A DNA stretch of 64,000 bases from Blautia wexlerae DSM 19850 (GCF_025148125.1 NZ_CP102267.1:3916501-3980500); one strand, 5' to 3'. Positions 27,584-37,038 are shown, counted from the first letter of the stretch. A program made the numbers and translations. The notes: a model not told the origin generated them from the sequence alone.

Positions 27584-27864
27584 GTTATATCCTCCTTGTT
27601 TGTCTTATTCGATACTTATTGTTTGTTGTTATGTTCTTTACTTACGTTTATATCTTAACTGTAAGTTGAGTATATATCTTTTCTTTTAAAAAATCCATTG
27701 ACAGAAATTCTAATTTTCAAACAACTTTTTTGTCTATTTTACTATAGTGTGCTGACAAATTGATGTTGCTGATCGTGCCGGATATTTTTATTGTTTTTTT
27801 TTCGTTCTATGCTACAATAAAACTGAAACTTAACATTATCTTGTAACATAATCAGGAGAATATT
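27584..27864. promoter_or_regulatory. Divergent control region of the UxuB-like and ROK genes
   Basis: About 280 AT-rich bases. For the ROK gene, TTGTTT (27791-27796), a 16-base spacer and TACAAT (27813-27818). The minus-strand promoter was not resolved. An ROK operator is expected here, but no clean palindrome was identified. Confidence 0.5.
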
Positions 27865-28998
27865 ATGAGTGAAAAGGGATTAACCAACATTAGTCTCAAG
27901 AAAATAAATAAATCAAAGGTTTACCAGTACATTTACAGAAAAAAAACGACCTCCAAGCTACAGATCGTTCAGGAACTGCAGATGGGTTTATCCACTGTCA
28001 GTCAGAACCTGAATCTTCTGGAACAGGAAGGTCTTATTGAAAAAAATGGTTTCTTTGAATCCACCGGTGGAAGAAAGGCAAACGCCCTTCAGATTGTATC
28101 AGATTTTAAAATTTCCATTGGCATCGGTATTTTAAAAGGGATGTTTCATATTACTGCTGTAGATTTATATGGAAATGCTTTCTATACAGATACCATTCCG
28201 CTTCCATATTCCAACACACCGGATTACTATAAACAGGTTACTGACGCAGTAAAAGAATTCATCTCATCGCGCCAGTATGACAATGACAAAGTTCTTGGCA
28301 TCTCCATTGCTACACAGGGTATCACATCCCCGAATCATACCACCGTACTATATGGAGATATCATGAATAGCACAGGCATGAAACTGGATGATTTTTCCAG
28401 ATATCTTCCATATCCCTGTTATCTGGAACATGATTCGAAATCAGCTGCGTTCCTTGAATTATGGAATCATCCTGAGCTTGACAGTGCTGTTATCATCCTG
28501 CTGAACCGAAATCTGGGCGGCGGCATCATTACCAATCATCAGATTCATCAGGGGATCTCCATGCACAGCGGAACTCTTGAACATATATGTATTAATCCCG
28601 ACGGCCCACTTTGCTACTGCGGCAGCCGTGGCTGCCTGGAAACCTACTGCTCTGCCAATGCACTGGAACAGGCTGCAGGTATTCCTGCCAAAGAATTTTT
28701 CCCTCTTCTGCGCGAAAAAAAATCTCCCCAGATCATACAGATCTGGAAAGATTTTTTAAACCATCTGGCATTTGCCATGAAGAATCTTAACCTTGTTATC
28801 GATGCACCGATCATCCTCAGCGGATATCTGGCACCTTATTTTACAGAAGAAGATATTGAATATCTGGCAGAGCATCTCCATACAGCCGCACCATTCATAC
28901 TGGATAAAACACAGATTCTGGTCGGTACCAACGGACAATATACACCGGCAATCGGAGCGGCTCTGCATTATGTAGAGAAATTTATTCAATCTGTTTAA
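27865..28998 (+). CDS. ROK family transcriptional regulator
   Basis: 377 residues. N-terminal winged helix-turn-helix (about 10-75) with TSKLQIVQELQMGLSTVSQ and LIEKNGFFESTGGRKA. C-terminal ROK sugar-kinase-like domain with GISIATQGI, LNRNLGGGIITN and the zinc motif CYCGSRGCLETYC (C-x-C-G-x2-G-C-x-E). Proteins of this type (NagC/XylR/Mlc) repress sugar genes until a ligand binds. It is divergent from the UxuB-like dehydrogenase, its likely target. ATG 27865 follows AGGAG. Confidence 0.93.
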   Translation: MSEKGLTNISLKKINKSKVYQYIYRKKTTSKLQIVQELQMGLSTVSQNLNLLEQEGLIEKNGFFESTGGRKANALQIVSDFKISIGIGILKGMFHITAVDLYGNAFYTDTIPLPYSNTPDYYKQVTDAVKEFISSRQYDNDKVLGISIATQGITSPNHTTVLYGDIMNSTGMKLDDFSRYLPYPCYLEHDSKSAAFLELWNHPELDSAVIILLNRNLGGGIITNHQIHQGISMHSGTLEHICINPDGPLCYCGSRGCLETYCSANALEQAAGIPAKEFFPLLREKKSPQIIQIWKDFLNHLAFAMKNLNLVIDAPIILSGYLAPYFTEEDIEYLAEHLHTAAPFILDKTQILVGTNGQYTPAIGAALHYVEKFIQSV

Positions 28999-29027
28999 CT
29001 ATGGCAATCCTCATAAATAATGCAGGC

Positions 29028-29078
29028 AAGTCCCCTCCCACTGCTGTTATATGCAGCGGCCCGGGGACTTCTTTATTA
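29028..29078 (+). terminator. Intrinsic terminator of the ROK gene
   Basis: AAGTCCCC / GGGGACTT outer stem with inner CTGC / GCAG, then CTTTATTATA. An F2-like fragment (GGCAATCCTCATAAATAATGCA) lies directly before it at about 29003. Confidence 0.8.
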
Positions 29079-29131
29079 TATAGCAGTAATATTCTTTCGG
29101 GATATTCGTTTCTTTTTCCGTGCTCTGTTGT

Positions 29132-30886
29132 CTAAATCCTTCGGATCAATGTTCCATTCACACCAAGTATCTCTCCATCAAACTCCCGGGCAAAAAGCAC
29201 TTCTCCGGCTTCTTTTACCTTTATCTCTTTCTCCGATGTATTTAACAAAACTTCCATTTTATTTCCTTCTTCATCTATTTTGATATACTCTATGCATCGA
29301 TCGTTTTCATAGGTATCCGGGAAATGGAAATGTGGGCTCCTGCATGTTTTTTCATTTCTTCTGAGCATGATCAGTTTACGCATTGTTGCTATCTTTTCCT
29401 GATTCTCTTCGCCGTGAATCTCGCTCCAAGGCATACATCTTCTGCAGTCCGGATCATGGGCACCTTCCATTGCAATCTCCGTTCCATAGTAAATACAGGG
29501 ACTTCCCGGGAGAGTAAAGAGAATTGCAAGCTGCTGATAGAACTTATCCAGATCATGAAAACGGTTCATAAGACGTTCCGTATCGTGTGAATCCAGCAGG
29601 TTAAAAAGCACATCATTATTCTGCTGCATATACATGGTATAGCAACGGTTTACCATGTATTCGAATTCCTCTTTTTTCATCGTTTTATCAAGGAAAAAGT
29701 CATGGATTCCACTGAGCAGCGGATAATTCATAACTGAATCATATTCATCCCCCTGCAGCCACTGACTTGCATCATGCCAGATTTCTCCAAGCAGATAAAG
29801 ATCCGGTTTTACCACTTTTAGATGTTCCCGTATCCTCTTTAAGAACCGATGAGACACTTCATTTCCCACGTCAAAACGGATTCCATCTATATCAAATTTC
29901 CGAATCCAGTCCTCACAGATCTCGCAGAAATATTCGATCACTTCTTCATTATTCGTATTCAGTTTCGGCATCGCATCTGTAAATGCAAAAGAGTAAAAAC
30001 GCCGGTCTCTGGTGTCTGCTCTTTTTCCAATCTGTTCCCAGTCTTCTATCATAAACCAGTCTGCATAACGAGAATCTTTCCCATGCTCCAGCACATCCAT
30101 CCACGGCGCAAATTTTCTTCCGCAATGATTAAATACTGCATCTACCATAATACGGATTCCCTTTTCATGCGCTTCCCTGCAAAGTGCTTTCATCGTTTCT
30201 TCATCACCGAAAGCCGGATCAATCTTTGTATAATCCGTAGTGTCATATTTGTGATTGGACTCTGCTTCCATGATCGGATTCAGATAAATACCGGTAATCC
30301 CCAGCTCCTGAAGATACGGTAATCTCTGACGGATTCCTTCCAGATTCCCTCCGAATTTTTCCTCATTTGTTATAGTTCCGTGATTTCTCCACGGCGTGAT
30401 ATCATTTCCATTCTTTTCCGGCGTCCCATTGCAGAACCTGTCCGGAAAAATCTGATACCAGATGGTGTCATTTACCCATGCAGGTGTGCGGTTTATATCT
30501 GCCGGATTCATCCAGGGAACAATAAAGCACTGCTGCATACGCCCATCCATCTGAAGCTGCTCTTCTGTCAGGAAACCGTCTTCAAAATAATACCAGACTT
30601 CCTTCTCTGTCCTCAGTTCAAAATAATATTTACATCTTTTATATGCAGGAAAAAGTGTTGTTGTCCACCAGATTTGATGGGGCAGACGTTTTTTATAAAT
30701 AATTTCCTCTCTTTTTCCTGTCCATTTTTCATTTCCACCCAGAATCCCGGCCTCATAAGGATCTCCGTAATGGATAAACACCTGTTTTACATCATATCCA
30801 GTCTTAATATTTACAATCAGTCTGTCCTCATCCAGGGGATAACTCATCTGCTCTGATGTTTTGTGGTATACACCTGTAAATTCCAT
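29132..30886 (-). CDS. GH13 alpha-glycosidase, neopullulanase/maltogenic amylase type
   Basis: 584 residues and no signal peptide, so intracellular breakdown of maltodextrins is likely. N-terminal beta-sandwich (about 1-125, as in the neopullulanase N-domain), then a TIM barrel starting WVNDTIWYQIFPDRFCNG. Catalytic residues: nucleophile Asp in DGIRFDVGNEV, acid/base Glu in LYLLGEIWHD, third Asp in LLDSHDTERL. The C-terminal beta domain ends the protein. ATG 30886 follows GGAAGG. It complements MalQ at 5.6-7.0 kb. It is not next to a transporter. Confidence 0.93.
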   Translation of the reverse strand: MEFTGVYHKTSEQMSYPLDEDRLIVNIKTGYDVKQVFIHYGDPYEAGILGGNEKWTGKREEIIYKKRLPHQIWWTTTLFPAYKRCKYYFELRTEKEVWYYFEDGFLTEEQLQMDGRMQQCFIVPWMNPADINRTPAWVNDTIWYQIFPDRFCNGTPEKNGNDITPWRNHGTITNEEKFGGNLEGIRQRLPYLQELGITGIYLNPIMEAESNHKYDTTDYTKIDPAFGDEETMKALCREAHEKGIRIMVDAVFNHCGRKFAPWMDVLEHGKDSRYADWFMIEDWEQIGKRADTRDRRFYSFAFTDAMPKLNTNNEEVIEYFCEICEDWIRKFDIDGIRFDVGNEVSHRFLKRIREHLKVVKPDLYLLGEIWHDASQWLQGDEYDSVMNYPLLSGIHDFFLDKTMKKEEFEYMVNRCYTMYMQQNNDVLFNLLDSHDTERLMNRFHDLDKFYQQLAILFTLPGSPCIYYGTEIAMEGAHDPDCRRCMPWSEIHGEENQEKIATMRKLIMLRRNEKTCRSPHFHFPDTYENDRCIEYIKIDEEGNKMEVLLNTSEKEIKVKEAGEVLFAREFDGEILGVNGTLIRRI

Positions 30887-31086
30887 CTTATTTTTCCTTC
30901 CTGCTCTTTATATTTTTATATATCTCTGATTTCTGCTATTCGGTTTATCTGGTAATGTCATTTGGATCAAGTTCATCTTCAAGTGCGGTTTATATTCTCC
31001 CACAAAAACACCTCCAGAATTTCCGTTATCTTGCACATTATCTTGCACACTTTTTTGCATACTTTCTTTTTCAGGATAGGTTCCGT

Positions 31087-31341
31087 CTACTTCAGTGCTG
31101 TCAGAATCCCCATTGCATTGTCGTAATCTTTCTCTCCGACCATGATTTCATACAATGTTTTATCTGTTCCGAAGTTCCCACCCATGCTGCGGGCAGTTCC
31201 CCTGCCCGGGGCTATCATTTTTTCTTCGTGGTTAACTCTCTTTGTTTTGTATTTGATTTTCTCTGAATCTAAGGCTTTACAATACTGCTCATATTTGTCC
31301 CTGGATGCACCGAGATAAACTGTTCTGCTGTCGAATAACAT
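31087..31341 (-). CDS. Small conserved-looking protein, unknown (putative signal-transducing DUF2007-like)
   Basis: 84 residues, start fixed by AAAGGAGG. Two alpha-beta repeats are suggested by DKYEQYCKALDSEKIKYKTKRV and TLYEIMVGEKDYDNAMGIL, with a loop (NHEEKMIAPGRGTARSMGG in pieces). The pattern recalls DUF2007-type small domains, in which a hydrophobic YE(I/V) strand precedes a short helix, but I am not certain. It precedes the GH13 gene by ~200 bases on the same strand. Another frame stays open past its stop (see rejected items). Confidence 0.65.
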   Translation of the reverse strand: MLFDSRTVYLGASRDKYEQYCKALDSEKIKYKTKRVNHEEKMIAPGRGTARSMGGNFGTDKTLYEIMVGEKDYDNAMGILTALK

Positions 31342-31632
31342 AATTACTTCCTCCTTTGGGTGTTATGTTTACAGAGTGTTATGTTTGCACAATTTCCGCC
31401 TGCTATAACTGATCCAGTCTACAGGAAGAATCTCTGCCTGAATGAATATATTTGATTTACAAAAATGATCCTGCCTGCTGGCTCGTCAGTCTGCACACTC
31501 CGGAACGTATTCAAAAAATCATTCCTACAATCTTGCATGCCCAGTAATATAATAGAAAACAGCAGACATCCGTTTCCAGATCATCTGCTGTCATTATATC
31601 ATATATATTTATTGCTTTGTAGTATAAAAGTA
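31342..31632. other. Non-coding gap
   Basis: No gene seen. It holds a two-copy tandem GTGTTATGTTT repeat (about 31360-31390) and the terminator at 31559-31591. Confidence 0.4.
31559..31591 (-). terminator. Intrinsic terminator downstream of the Na/Pi transporter gene
   Basis: Perfect 8-bp stem ACAGCAGA / TCTGCTGT, followed on the minus strand by TTTTCTATTATA. Confidence 0.7.
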
Positions 31633-33441
31633 TTATTCTACTTCTTCCGGTTCCATGCTTCGCATGTGTTCCTCGTTCTTTACGATTTCATACTTCTGGC
31701 GATATTCCTTGAAGTATGTATAATATTCCACGCTGTCAGATGGGTAAATCTTGGAATCATGGATATGCATATCCGGATTCTCGTCTCCACTCTTGAGAAG
31801 GGCTACCATTGCACTTGCACAATGTGCTGCAATACGGTTGAAGCTGTTGAGAATGTCTGTATATACAGTTCCCTCTTCCAGTCCGCAGTTGCCATTACTC
31901 AGACGCTCTACATGATGCATCTTTAGCTCATTGCATAAGGATGTGATAATCATTCCAAGAGGTGCAACTCTCTGAGCCATCTCTTTGTCATCATTGAGGA
32001 ATGCACGACAGGTAAGATTGATCTCCTCACGAACTGCTTCCATTACTACATTCAGCTCATCCCAGGCTTCCTGTGAGAAATTAGTGTGATTATCATGCAT
32101 TTCACTGGACATATAGGCAATGTAGGATGCATGGTCACCGATTCTCTCAAAGTCATTGATGGTATGAAGATAAAGGGATGCCTGCCTTGTCTGGGCACTG
32201 TTCATCTCATGCTTTGTGAGCTTCATCAGATATTCCCCAAGACGGCTTTCGTATTTATCGATCAGGTTCTCTTTTCTCTGTACCTTATCAAATTTATCCT
32301 GCTGATATTCATTCAGAAGGTTCATGGCACGGTTGACATTCTTGCGAAGCTTCCTTGCCATACCGCTCATGGCACGATGACACTGTCCAATAGCAAGTGC
32401 CGGATAATTCAGAAGACGTTCTTCCAGAAGATCAAAGTCTGCTTCATCTTCCAGTTCCTCTGCACTGTCTTTTACAAGCCAGCACACCAGCTGCTCGATC
32501 TTCGGTATGAACGGGAAAAGAACACATACTGTTGCTACACGGAATACAGTATTCAGTAAAGCAATTGCAACCGGTGACATGATCATATCCATAAATCCGA
32601 AATGCACAACAGCATTTACAGTGTAGAAAATCACTGACCAGAGGATAAGACCAAACAGGTCATTGATCAGATAAACAAGTGCTGTACGTTTACCATTCTT
32701 ATTCGCACCGATTGCTGAAATCAGAACCGGACAGGCAGCACCTACACCGATACCAAGAACGATCGGGAATGCACTGGAGAATGTCAGGATACCTGTTACA
32801 GATAACGCCTGCAATACACCGACTGTGGCAGATGCACTCTGCAGCACTGCAGTAAAGGCAATACCTACCAGAATACCAATCAGCGGGTTGGAAAACATTG
32901 TCAGCATGTTTGTAAATGTGGGGCTGTCCTTCAGTGGTGAAACAGCACCGCTCATTGTCTGCATACCTGTCATCAGGATTGCAAAACCAAGCATGATATT
33001 ACCGATATTTTTATGCACGGAACGCTTACATGCCATGCGAAGGATAATACCAATAATCGCTACTACTGCTGAAATTGTTGCTGTAGATAAAATCTTCGCA
33101 ATTCCGTTCTTTCCGTCAATATAAGAAAGACAGAGGATCCATCCGGTAATACTGGTTCCGATGTTGGCTCCCATGATAATACCGATGGCCTGTTTCAGTT
33201 TCATCATACCTGAGTTAACAAAACCAATGACCATAACGGTTGTGGCAGAAGAAGACTGAATCACGCTGGTAACACCAGTACCCAGAGCAACTCCCTTCAG
33301 CGGTGTGTTTGTCATTCGATACAGGAAAGCTTCCAGCTTATTTCCGGCAACCATTTTCAGGCCATCGCCCATCAATGACATACCAAACAGAAATAATGCC
33401 ACTCCGCTCAGCAATGACAATATCATTGAAAAAATTCCCAT
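31633..33441 (-). CDS. Na/Pi cotransporter family protein with PhoU-like domain
   Basis: 602 residues. N-terminal ~310 residues have two inverted Na/Pi repeats with the QSS signature twice: GVTSVIQSSSATTVMVIGF and the diverged TAVLQSASATVGVLQAL. The C-terminal ~230 residues form PhoU-type helices (QASLYLHTINDFERIGDHA). It probably moves phosphate with sodium or keeps phosphate balance. ATG 33441 follows AAAGGAG; a frame to 33498 is not supported by a ribosome site. Terminated by the hairpin at 31559. Confidence 0.94.
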   Translation of the reverse strand: MGIFSMILSLLSGVALFLFGMSLMGDGLKMVAGNKLEAFLYRMTNTPLKGVALGTGVTSVIQSSSATTVMVIGFVNSGMMKLKQAIGIIMGANIGTSITGWILCLSYIDGKNGIAKILSTATISAVVAIIGIILRMACKRSVHKNIGNIMLGFAILMTGMQTMSGAVSPLKDSPTFTNMLTMFSNPLIGILVGIAFTAVLQSASATVGVLQALSVTGILTFSSAFPIVLGIGVGAACPVLISAIGANKNGKRTALVYLINDLFGLILWSVIFYTVNAVVHFGFMDMIMSPVAIALLNTVFRVATVCVLFPFIPKIEQLVCWLVKDSAEELEDEADFDLLEERLLNYPALAIGQCHRAMSGMARKLRKNVNRAMNLLNEYQQDKFDKVQRKENLIDKYESRLGEYLMKLTKHEMNSAQTRQASLYLHTINDFERIGDHASYIAYMSSEMHDNHTNFSQEAWDELNVVMEAVREEINLTCRAFLNDDKEMAQRVAPLGMIITSLCNELKMHHVERLSNGNCGLEEGTVYTDILNSFNRIAAHCASAMVALLKSGDENPDMHIHDSKIYPSDSVEYYTYFKEYRQKYEIVKNEEHMRSMEPEEVE

Positions 33442-33498
33442 TATTTTCTCCTTTGTCGTCTGCCTGATTTCCATCCTCATCCCAGGAAATCGGCGCAT

Positions 33499-33842
33499 AA
33501 TGTAAGCAGGTTATTTTACCTGTCTCTAATCAGAATTTAACCTGCCCTTTACTTTTCCATTCTTATTATGTCACGTTCGGGAGATTATTACAATAATTGT
33601 TTTTTCAAAAATTACATTTTTTCTATAGCGTTTAAAATGCTGTCTTTTTTTTCCTGAATTTTTTTGCAGTTTTCATAAAATTTTCCGGCATGCTCCAAAA
33701 TATATCAGAACATGTCGAAAAATAACATACAATAAATCGGACAGTAAAGAAGGAGCTGTCTATTTTCAGGACAGCCCCTTTCCTCAAATTCCAGTATTAA
33801 AATCAATTGGTTATTCACAATCCGCTTCACTGCTTCATTTTA
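33499..33842. other. Non-coding gap upstream of the Na/Pi gene
   Basis: About 340 AT-rich bases, no gene seen. Contains the kinase terminator at 33750-33780 and, at about 33807, an F4-like scrap (ATTCACAATCCGCTTCACTGCTTC). The Na/Pi promoter was not resolved. Confidence 0.4.
33750..33780 (-). terminator. Intrinsic terminator of the aminotransferase-kinase operon
   Basis: AAGGAGCTGTC / GACAGCCCCTT (one mismatch), 63 bases past the kinase stop. Confidence 0.75.
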
Positions 33843-35195
33843 TTATCTGGTGGAGTTACTATAGTTATACATACTACTGCTCATTGCCGCCCCTGTCGCA
33901 GCTTCCTCCTCACATTCTGCCAAAACAAGTTCTGCATTGAACATATCTTCAATAATTTCGCACAGTACCGGATTTTTTCTCAGTCCATTCCCTGAACCAA
34001 TCATACGCCTGATCTTTATGCCGGTTCCTTTCTGAATAGTCATATACATCTGATACAGTTCTGTGCTCATTCCCTTCAGAACACCATAGCAGAAATCTTC
34101 AGGTGTAAAGTTTTCGGAACTTACCTGAGTAATACTGCCGCTTTTTTCCGGATTCACCCGCGTACCGTCAAATGTTGTTTCAACTTTAATCTTTCGACTT
34201 TCAGTTCTTTCACTATTCAGGTCTCTCCCTGTTCTTGCCATCTTTTCCATTACTTTGTATAATGGCTGATCCTGTCCGGTCGCTTCTTTTACAATTTTTC
34301 GGAAAAACTGTTCCAGGAGCGCATACGCCTTGCCGCCACACAGAGATGCTCCCGCAAGCAGATACTTCCCATTCAGGAAAGGTCTCGCCTCAATTCCATC
34401 TCCCGAAAAATACTGACTGGAAAGAACAGAAATCTGTCCGCCGGTTCCCATATTGACCAGTAATGTATTCTCCTCATCACCTGCTGCTCCGAGGAAGCTT
34501 GCCTGATTGTCTCCGATTGCTGTTGTAACTGTCCGTCCTCTGTATGTACCCAATTTTTCTATTCCCGTACAGACATCAGGCAGCCAATTTACGTCCACTC
34601 CCATTTCAGCCAGTTTTTCTTTTTCAAAGCACATCTTATGGCTGTCAAAGAAGCCAAAACTTGCCGCATTGCTCACATGTACCAATGGTTTTTTACGCCC
34701 TGTCAAATACATTCCAAAATAATCCATGATCGTACAGAAACTCAAAGCCGAATACGGAACCAGATTATGTCTGATATTATAAATGTGTGTGACAAGCCCA
34801 TATCCTGAAGCAGCATGGATTTGACATCTTTCCCGGATTTCTTCTGTTAAAGGAATCTGATCCCCAGCGTAGATACTTCCTCTGGCATCCTGCCATGTAT
34901 ATAACGGACTGACACAATTTCCTTCTTTGTCAACATAGACAATTCCATGCATCTGCCCTGTGAGCCCAATCCGCTCAACATGCGGATACTTCTCCAGGAA
35001 ATAATCCAGCAGATTCACTGCTCTTTCTACAATTTCTTTTGCATACTGTATTCTTTCCCATTCATTTCCGGTTTCGATAAAGCAACCGTTCTCTACAGTT
35101 TTTGCCTCCAGAATCTTTGCCTGTCCGTTTTCCTCTTTTTCCAGAACAACACCGCTTATCGTTGTTGTCCCAATGTCAATCCCCGCCGTTTTCAC
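33843..35195 (-). CDS. FGGY family carbohydrate kinase, sedoheptulokinase-like
   Basis: 450 residues with the actin-like kinase fold. Phosphate-1 motif GIDIGTTTISGVVL, GLTGQMHGIVYVD and WQDARG of FGGY kinases, TAIGDNQASFLGAAG, LVNMGTGGQISV, and GSGNGLRKNPVLCE near the C-terminus. The TGQMHG form is seen in sedoheptulokinases and some xylulokinases; the substrate is inference. It begins at a GTG (35195) that overlaps the stop of the upstream aminotransferase by four bases (GTGA), so translation is probably coupled. Confidence 0.85.
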   Translation of the reverse strand: MKTAGIDIGTTTISGVVLEKEENGQAKILEAKTVENGCFIETGNEWERIQYAKEIVERAVNLLDYFLEKYPHVERIGLTGQMHGIVYVDKEGNCVSPLYTWQDARGSIYAGDQIPLTEEIRERCQIHAASGYGLVTHIYNIRHNLVPYSALSFCTIMDYFGMYLTGRKKPLVHVSNAASFGFFDSHKMCFEKEKLAEMGVDVNWLPDVCTGIEKLGTYRGRTVTTAIGDNQASFLGAAGDEENTLLVNMGTGGQISVLSSQYFSGDGIEARPFLNGKYLLAGASLCGGKAYALLEQFFRKIVKEATGQDQPLYKVMEKMARTGRDLNSERTESRKIKVETTFDGTRVNPEKSGSITQVSSENFTPEDFCYGVLKGMSTELYQMYMTIQKGTGIKIRRMIGSGNGLRKNPVLCEIIEDMFNAELVLAECEEEAATGAAMSSSMYNYSNSTR

Positions 35196-36379
35196 AGTCC
35201 AAACTCTTCTGCCAGTTTCTTAAACTCCGGCAGGGAATTAATGATAGTATCATAAGATACACAATAAGCCAGTCTCACATAACCCGGGCAGGCAAAGGAA
35301 CTTCCCGGAACCATGAGAATATTATATTTCTTTCCAGCTTCGCAGAACGCTTTTTCATCTGCTACCGGTGATTTCACAAAGAGGTAGAATGCACCCTGGG
35401 GTTTGATGCACTCGAATCCGCATTCTTTCAGTCCATTGTATAACGCCAGACGGTTCTTGTCATATGCAGCTACATCCACTTCTGCATCTACACATTTGGC
35501 AATCACCTTCTGCATCAGGGATGGGGCATTGACACATCCGATAGTACGGTTGGCAATAGCCGCTGCAGTAATAAGTTCTTCGCTGCCATCTGCCTCATCC
35601 GGAATTACCAGATAACCGATACGCTCTCCCGGAAGAGACAAAGATTTACTGTAAGAATAGCCAACAATAGTATTATCGTAATATTTTGTCAGATACGGAA
35701 CTTCTACACCATCATAAGCCAGCTCTCTGTATGGCTCGTCAGAAATCAGGTAAATTACACTGCCAAATTCCTTCTGTTTTTTCTCAAGAATTGCTGCCAG
35801 CTTCTTAATGGTTTCTTCGGAATATACAACACCAGTCGGATTGTGCGGTGTATTTACGATCACTGCTCTTGTCTTTGCTGTAATCTTCTGCTCAAACTCC
35901 TCAAGATTCGGTTGGAATGTGGTTGTATCCGGAGAGATTTCCACAAGCTTGCCATCAAAATTACGCACATATGCACCATATTCCAGAAAATATGGTGCAA
36001 AAACAATCACTTCTTCCTCTGGATTCAGGATCGTCTTGAAAATCACATTCAGACCGCTGGCTGCTCCAACTGTCATAATCAGATTCTTCGCTGCAAATTT
36101 AGTTCCAAAGCGGTGGTTCAGAGATTCCGCAATCGTCTGGCGCACATCCTCAAATCCCGCATTACTCATATAACCATGAAGCACTGTCGGCTCCACTTCG
36201 TTCACCAGATCAATAATAGCCTCCTTCACACACTCCGGTGCCGGAACGCTCGGATTCCCAAGACTGAAATCATAAACTTTGTTCGCTCCGTAAATGGCTC
36301 TGAGACGATTTCCCTCCTCAAACATCATACGGATGGCTGAATTATTTTTTACATAAGGTTTCATTTTTTCTGCTATCAT
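35192..36379 (-). CDS. PLP-dependent class I/II aminotransferase
   Basis: 395 residues with fold type I. LGNPSVPAPECVKEA and GYMSNAGFEDVRQTIAESL at the N-terminus, VNTPHNPTGVVYSEE, the Asp of ISDEPYRELAYDG that binds the PLP nitrogen, and the Schiff-base Lys in GYSYSKSLSLPGERIGY. It fits the AspC/aromatic aminotransferase group. ATG 36379 follows AGGAG; the frame extends to 36418. It overlaps the kinase gene by four bases, an uncommon partnership whose purpose is not clear. Confidence 0.92.
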   Translation of the reverse strand: MIAEKMKPYVKNNSAIRMMFEEGNRLRAIYGANKVYDFSLGNPSVPAPECVKEAIIDLVNEVEPTVLHGYMSNAGFEDVRQTIAESLNHRFGTKFAAKNLIMTVGAASGLNVIFKTILNPEEEVIVFAPYFLEYGAYVRNFDGKLVEISPDTTTFQPNLEEFEQKITAKTRAVIVNTPHNPTGVVYSEETIKKLAAILEKKQKEFGSVIYLISDEPYRELAYDGVEVPYLTKYYDNTIVGYSYSKSLSLPGERIGYLVIPDEADGSEELITAAAIANRTIGCVNAPSLMQKVIAKCVDAEVDVAAYDKNRLALYNGLKECGFECIKPQGAFYLFVKSPVADEKAFCEAGKKYNILMVPGSSFACPGYVRLAYCVSYDTIINSLPEFKKLAEEFGL

Positions 36380-36547
36380 AACATATTCGCTCCTGTCCAA
36401 ATAATCCCGGCAAACCACCGAAATTCAGAATAATATCACAACTGCCCACTTTCCCCTACAGTCGCATAATCTATCTCTATTTTAACCTCATCATGGTAAA
36501 GTGTCAATGTGTGACAATATACTATGTTTCATCTTTTTAACCGAATC

Positions 36548-36689
36548 GTTGCCGTTCGCTCCGTTTACAGTAATGTAGCCAAAATTCCAGATTACCCACG
36601 TCAATGGAATATAGGCTTGTATGTATCGGGATTTTGGCATATTCATGCCCCAAAAACACCCCGCGGGATAGTAGCGCATGAACAGCAAC
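36548..36689. repeat. F1 type A element, diverged copy (142 bp)
   Basis: Ends GTTGCCGTTCGC (36548-36559) and ATGAACAGCAAC (36678-36689) still pair partly. The interior keeps TTTTGGCATATTCATG, CCGCGGGATAGTAG and GTATCGGGATT. Many substitutions relative to the copies at 5428 and 51001 indicate an older insertion. A spurious frame crosses it. Confidence 0.8.
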
Positions 36690-36738
36690 ACCAAATCAAA
36701 TAAGTCCCTGCCAGTGTGTTTAAAATCTCCAACTACCA

Positions 36739-36941
36739 GCATAGAAAAATAATTTATTTCATGTGCATTTGCAGGATATTTAGATATTCTTAGCTGGTCA
36801 AAATCTGCGTTATGAGAAAAATGACACACTGCCTGAGCGAAGCGAGTTTGTGGCATTTTTCTCATGCCTTTAGCAGATTTTGAGCAGCTTAGAATATCTT
36901 AATGTCCGAAACCGCACATGAAATAAATTATTTTTCTATGC
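36739..36941. repeat. Long hairpin element, family F3, copy 1
   Basis: A 203-bp inverted structure. The outer 28 bp are perfectly paired (36739-36766 with 36914-36941). After an asymmetric bulge, a second stem runs from AGATATTCTTAGCTG to CAAAATCTGC. Then come a GTT/GCCTTTA bulge, a perfect 12-bp inner stem ATGAGAAAAATG / CATTTTTCTCAT, and a loop containing CTGCCTGAGCGAAGCGAG. Flanked by ACCA on the left and GTCCC on the right, as in copy 2 at 63641. Confidence 0.85.
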
Positions 36942-36976
36942 GTCCCTTTTCTATGCGTCCCTTTTCTATGCGTCCC
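36932..36976. repeat. Three tandem 15-bp units at the F3 right end
   Basis: TTTTCTATGCGTCCC three times in a row (36932-36946, 36947-36961, 36962-36976). The first copy is the last part of the F3 right arm plus its conserved GTCCC flank. Confidence 0.9.
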
Positions 36977-37038
36977 TCCTTCAAATCCCTCCCTCAAATT
37001 CTTCCCACTATATCCCCAAAAAGCCATATCACAAACAA

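Noticed and set aside
30908..31060. 50-codon minus-strand frame (starts MQKSVQDNVQDN) between the 84-residue protein and the GH13 gene
   Set aside because: Open frame continues upstream past the 84-residue gene's stop in another phase, but there is no proper ribosome site and no slippery heptamer; contains a 12-bp tandem repeat. Kept as a weak possibility only.
36491..36865. 124-codon minus-strand frame
   Set aside because: Made of a diverged F1 repeat and one half of the long hairpin; no ribosome site.
36739..36976. CRISPR-like or attachment-site reading of the repeated sequence
   Set aside because: Only three 15-bp units without spacers; they are the tandem end of a hairpin. No cas or integrase genes are present.
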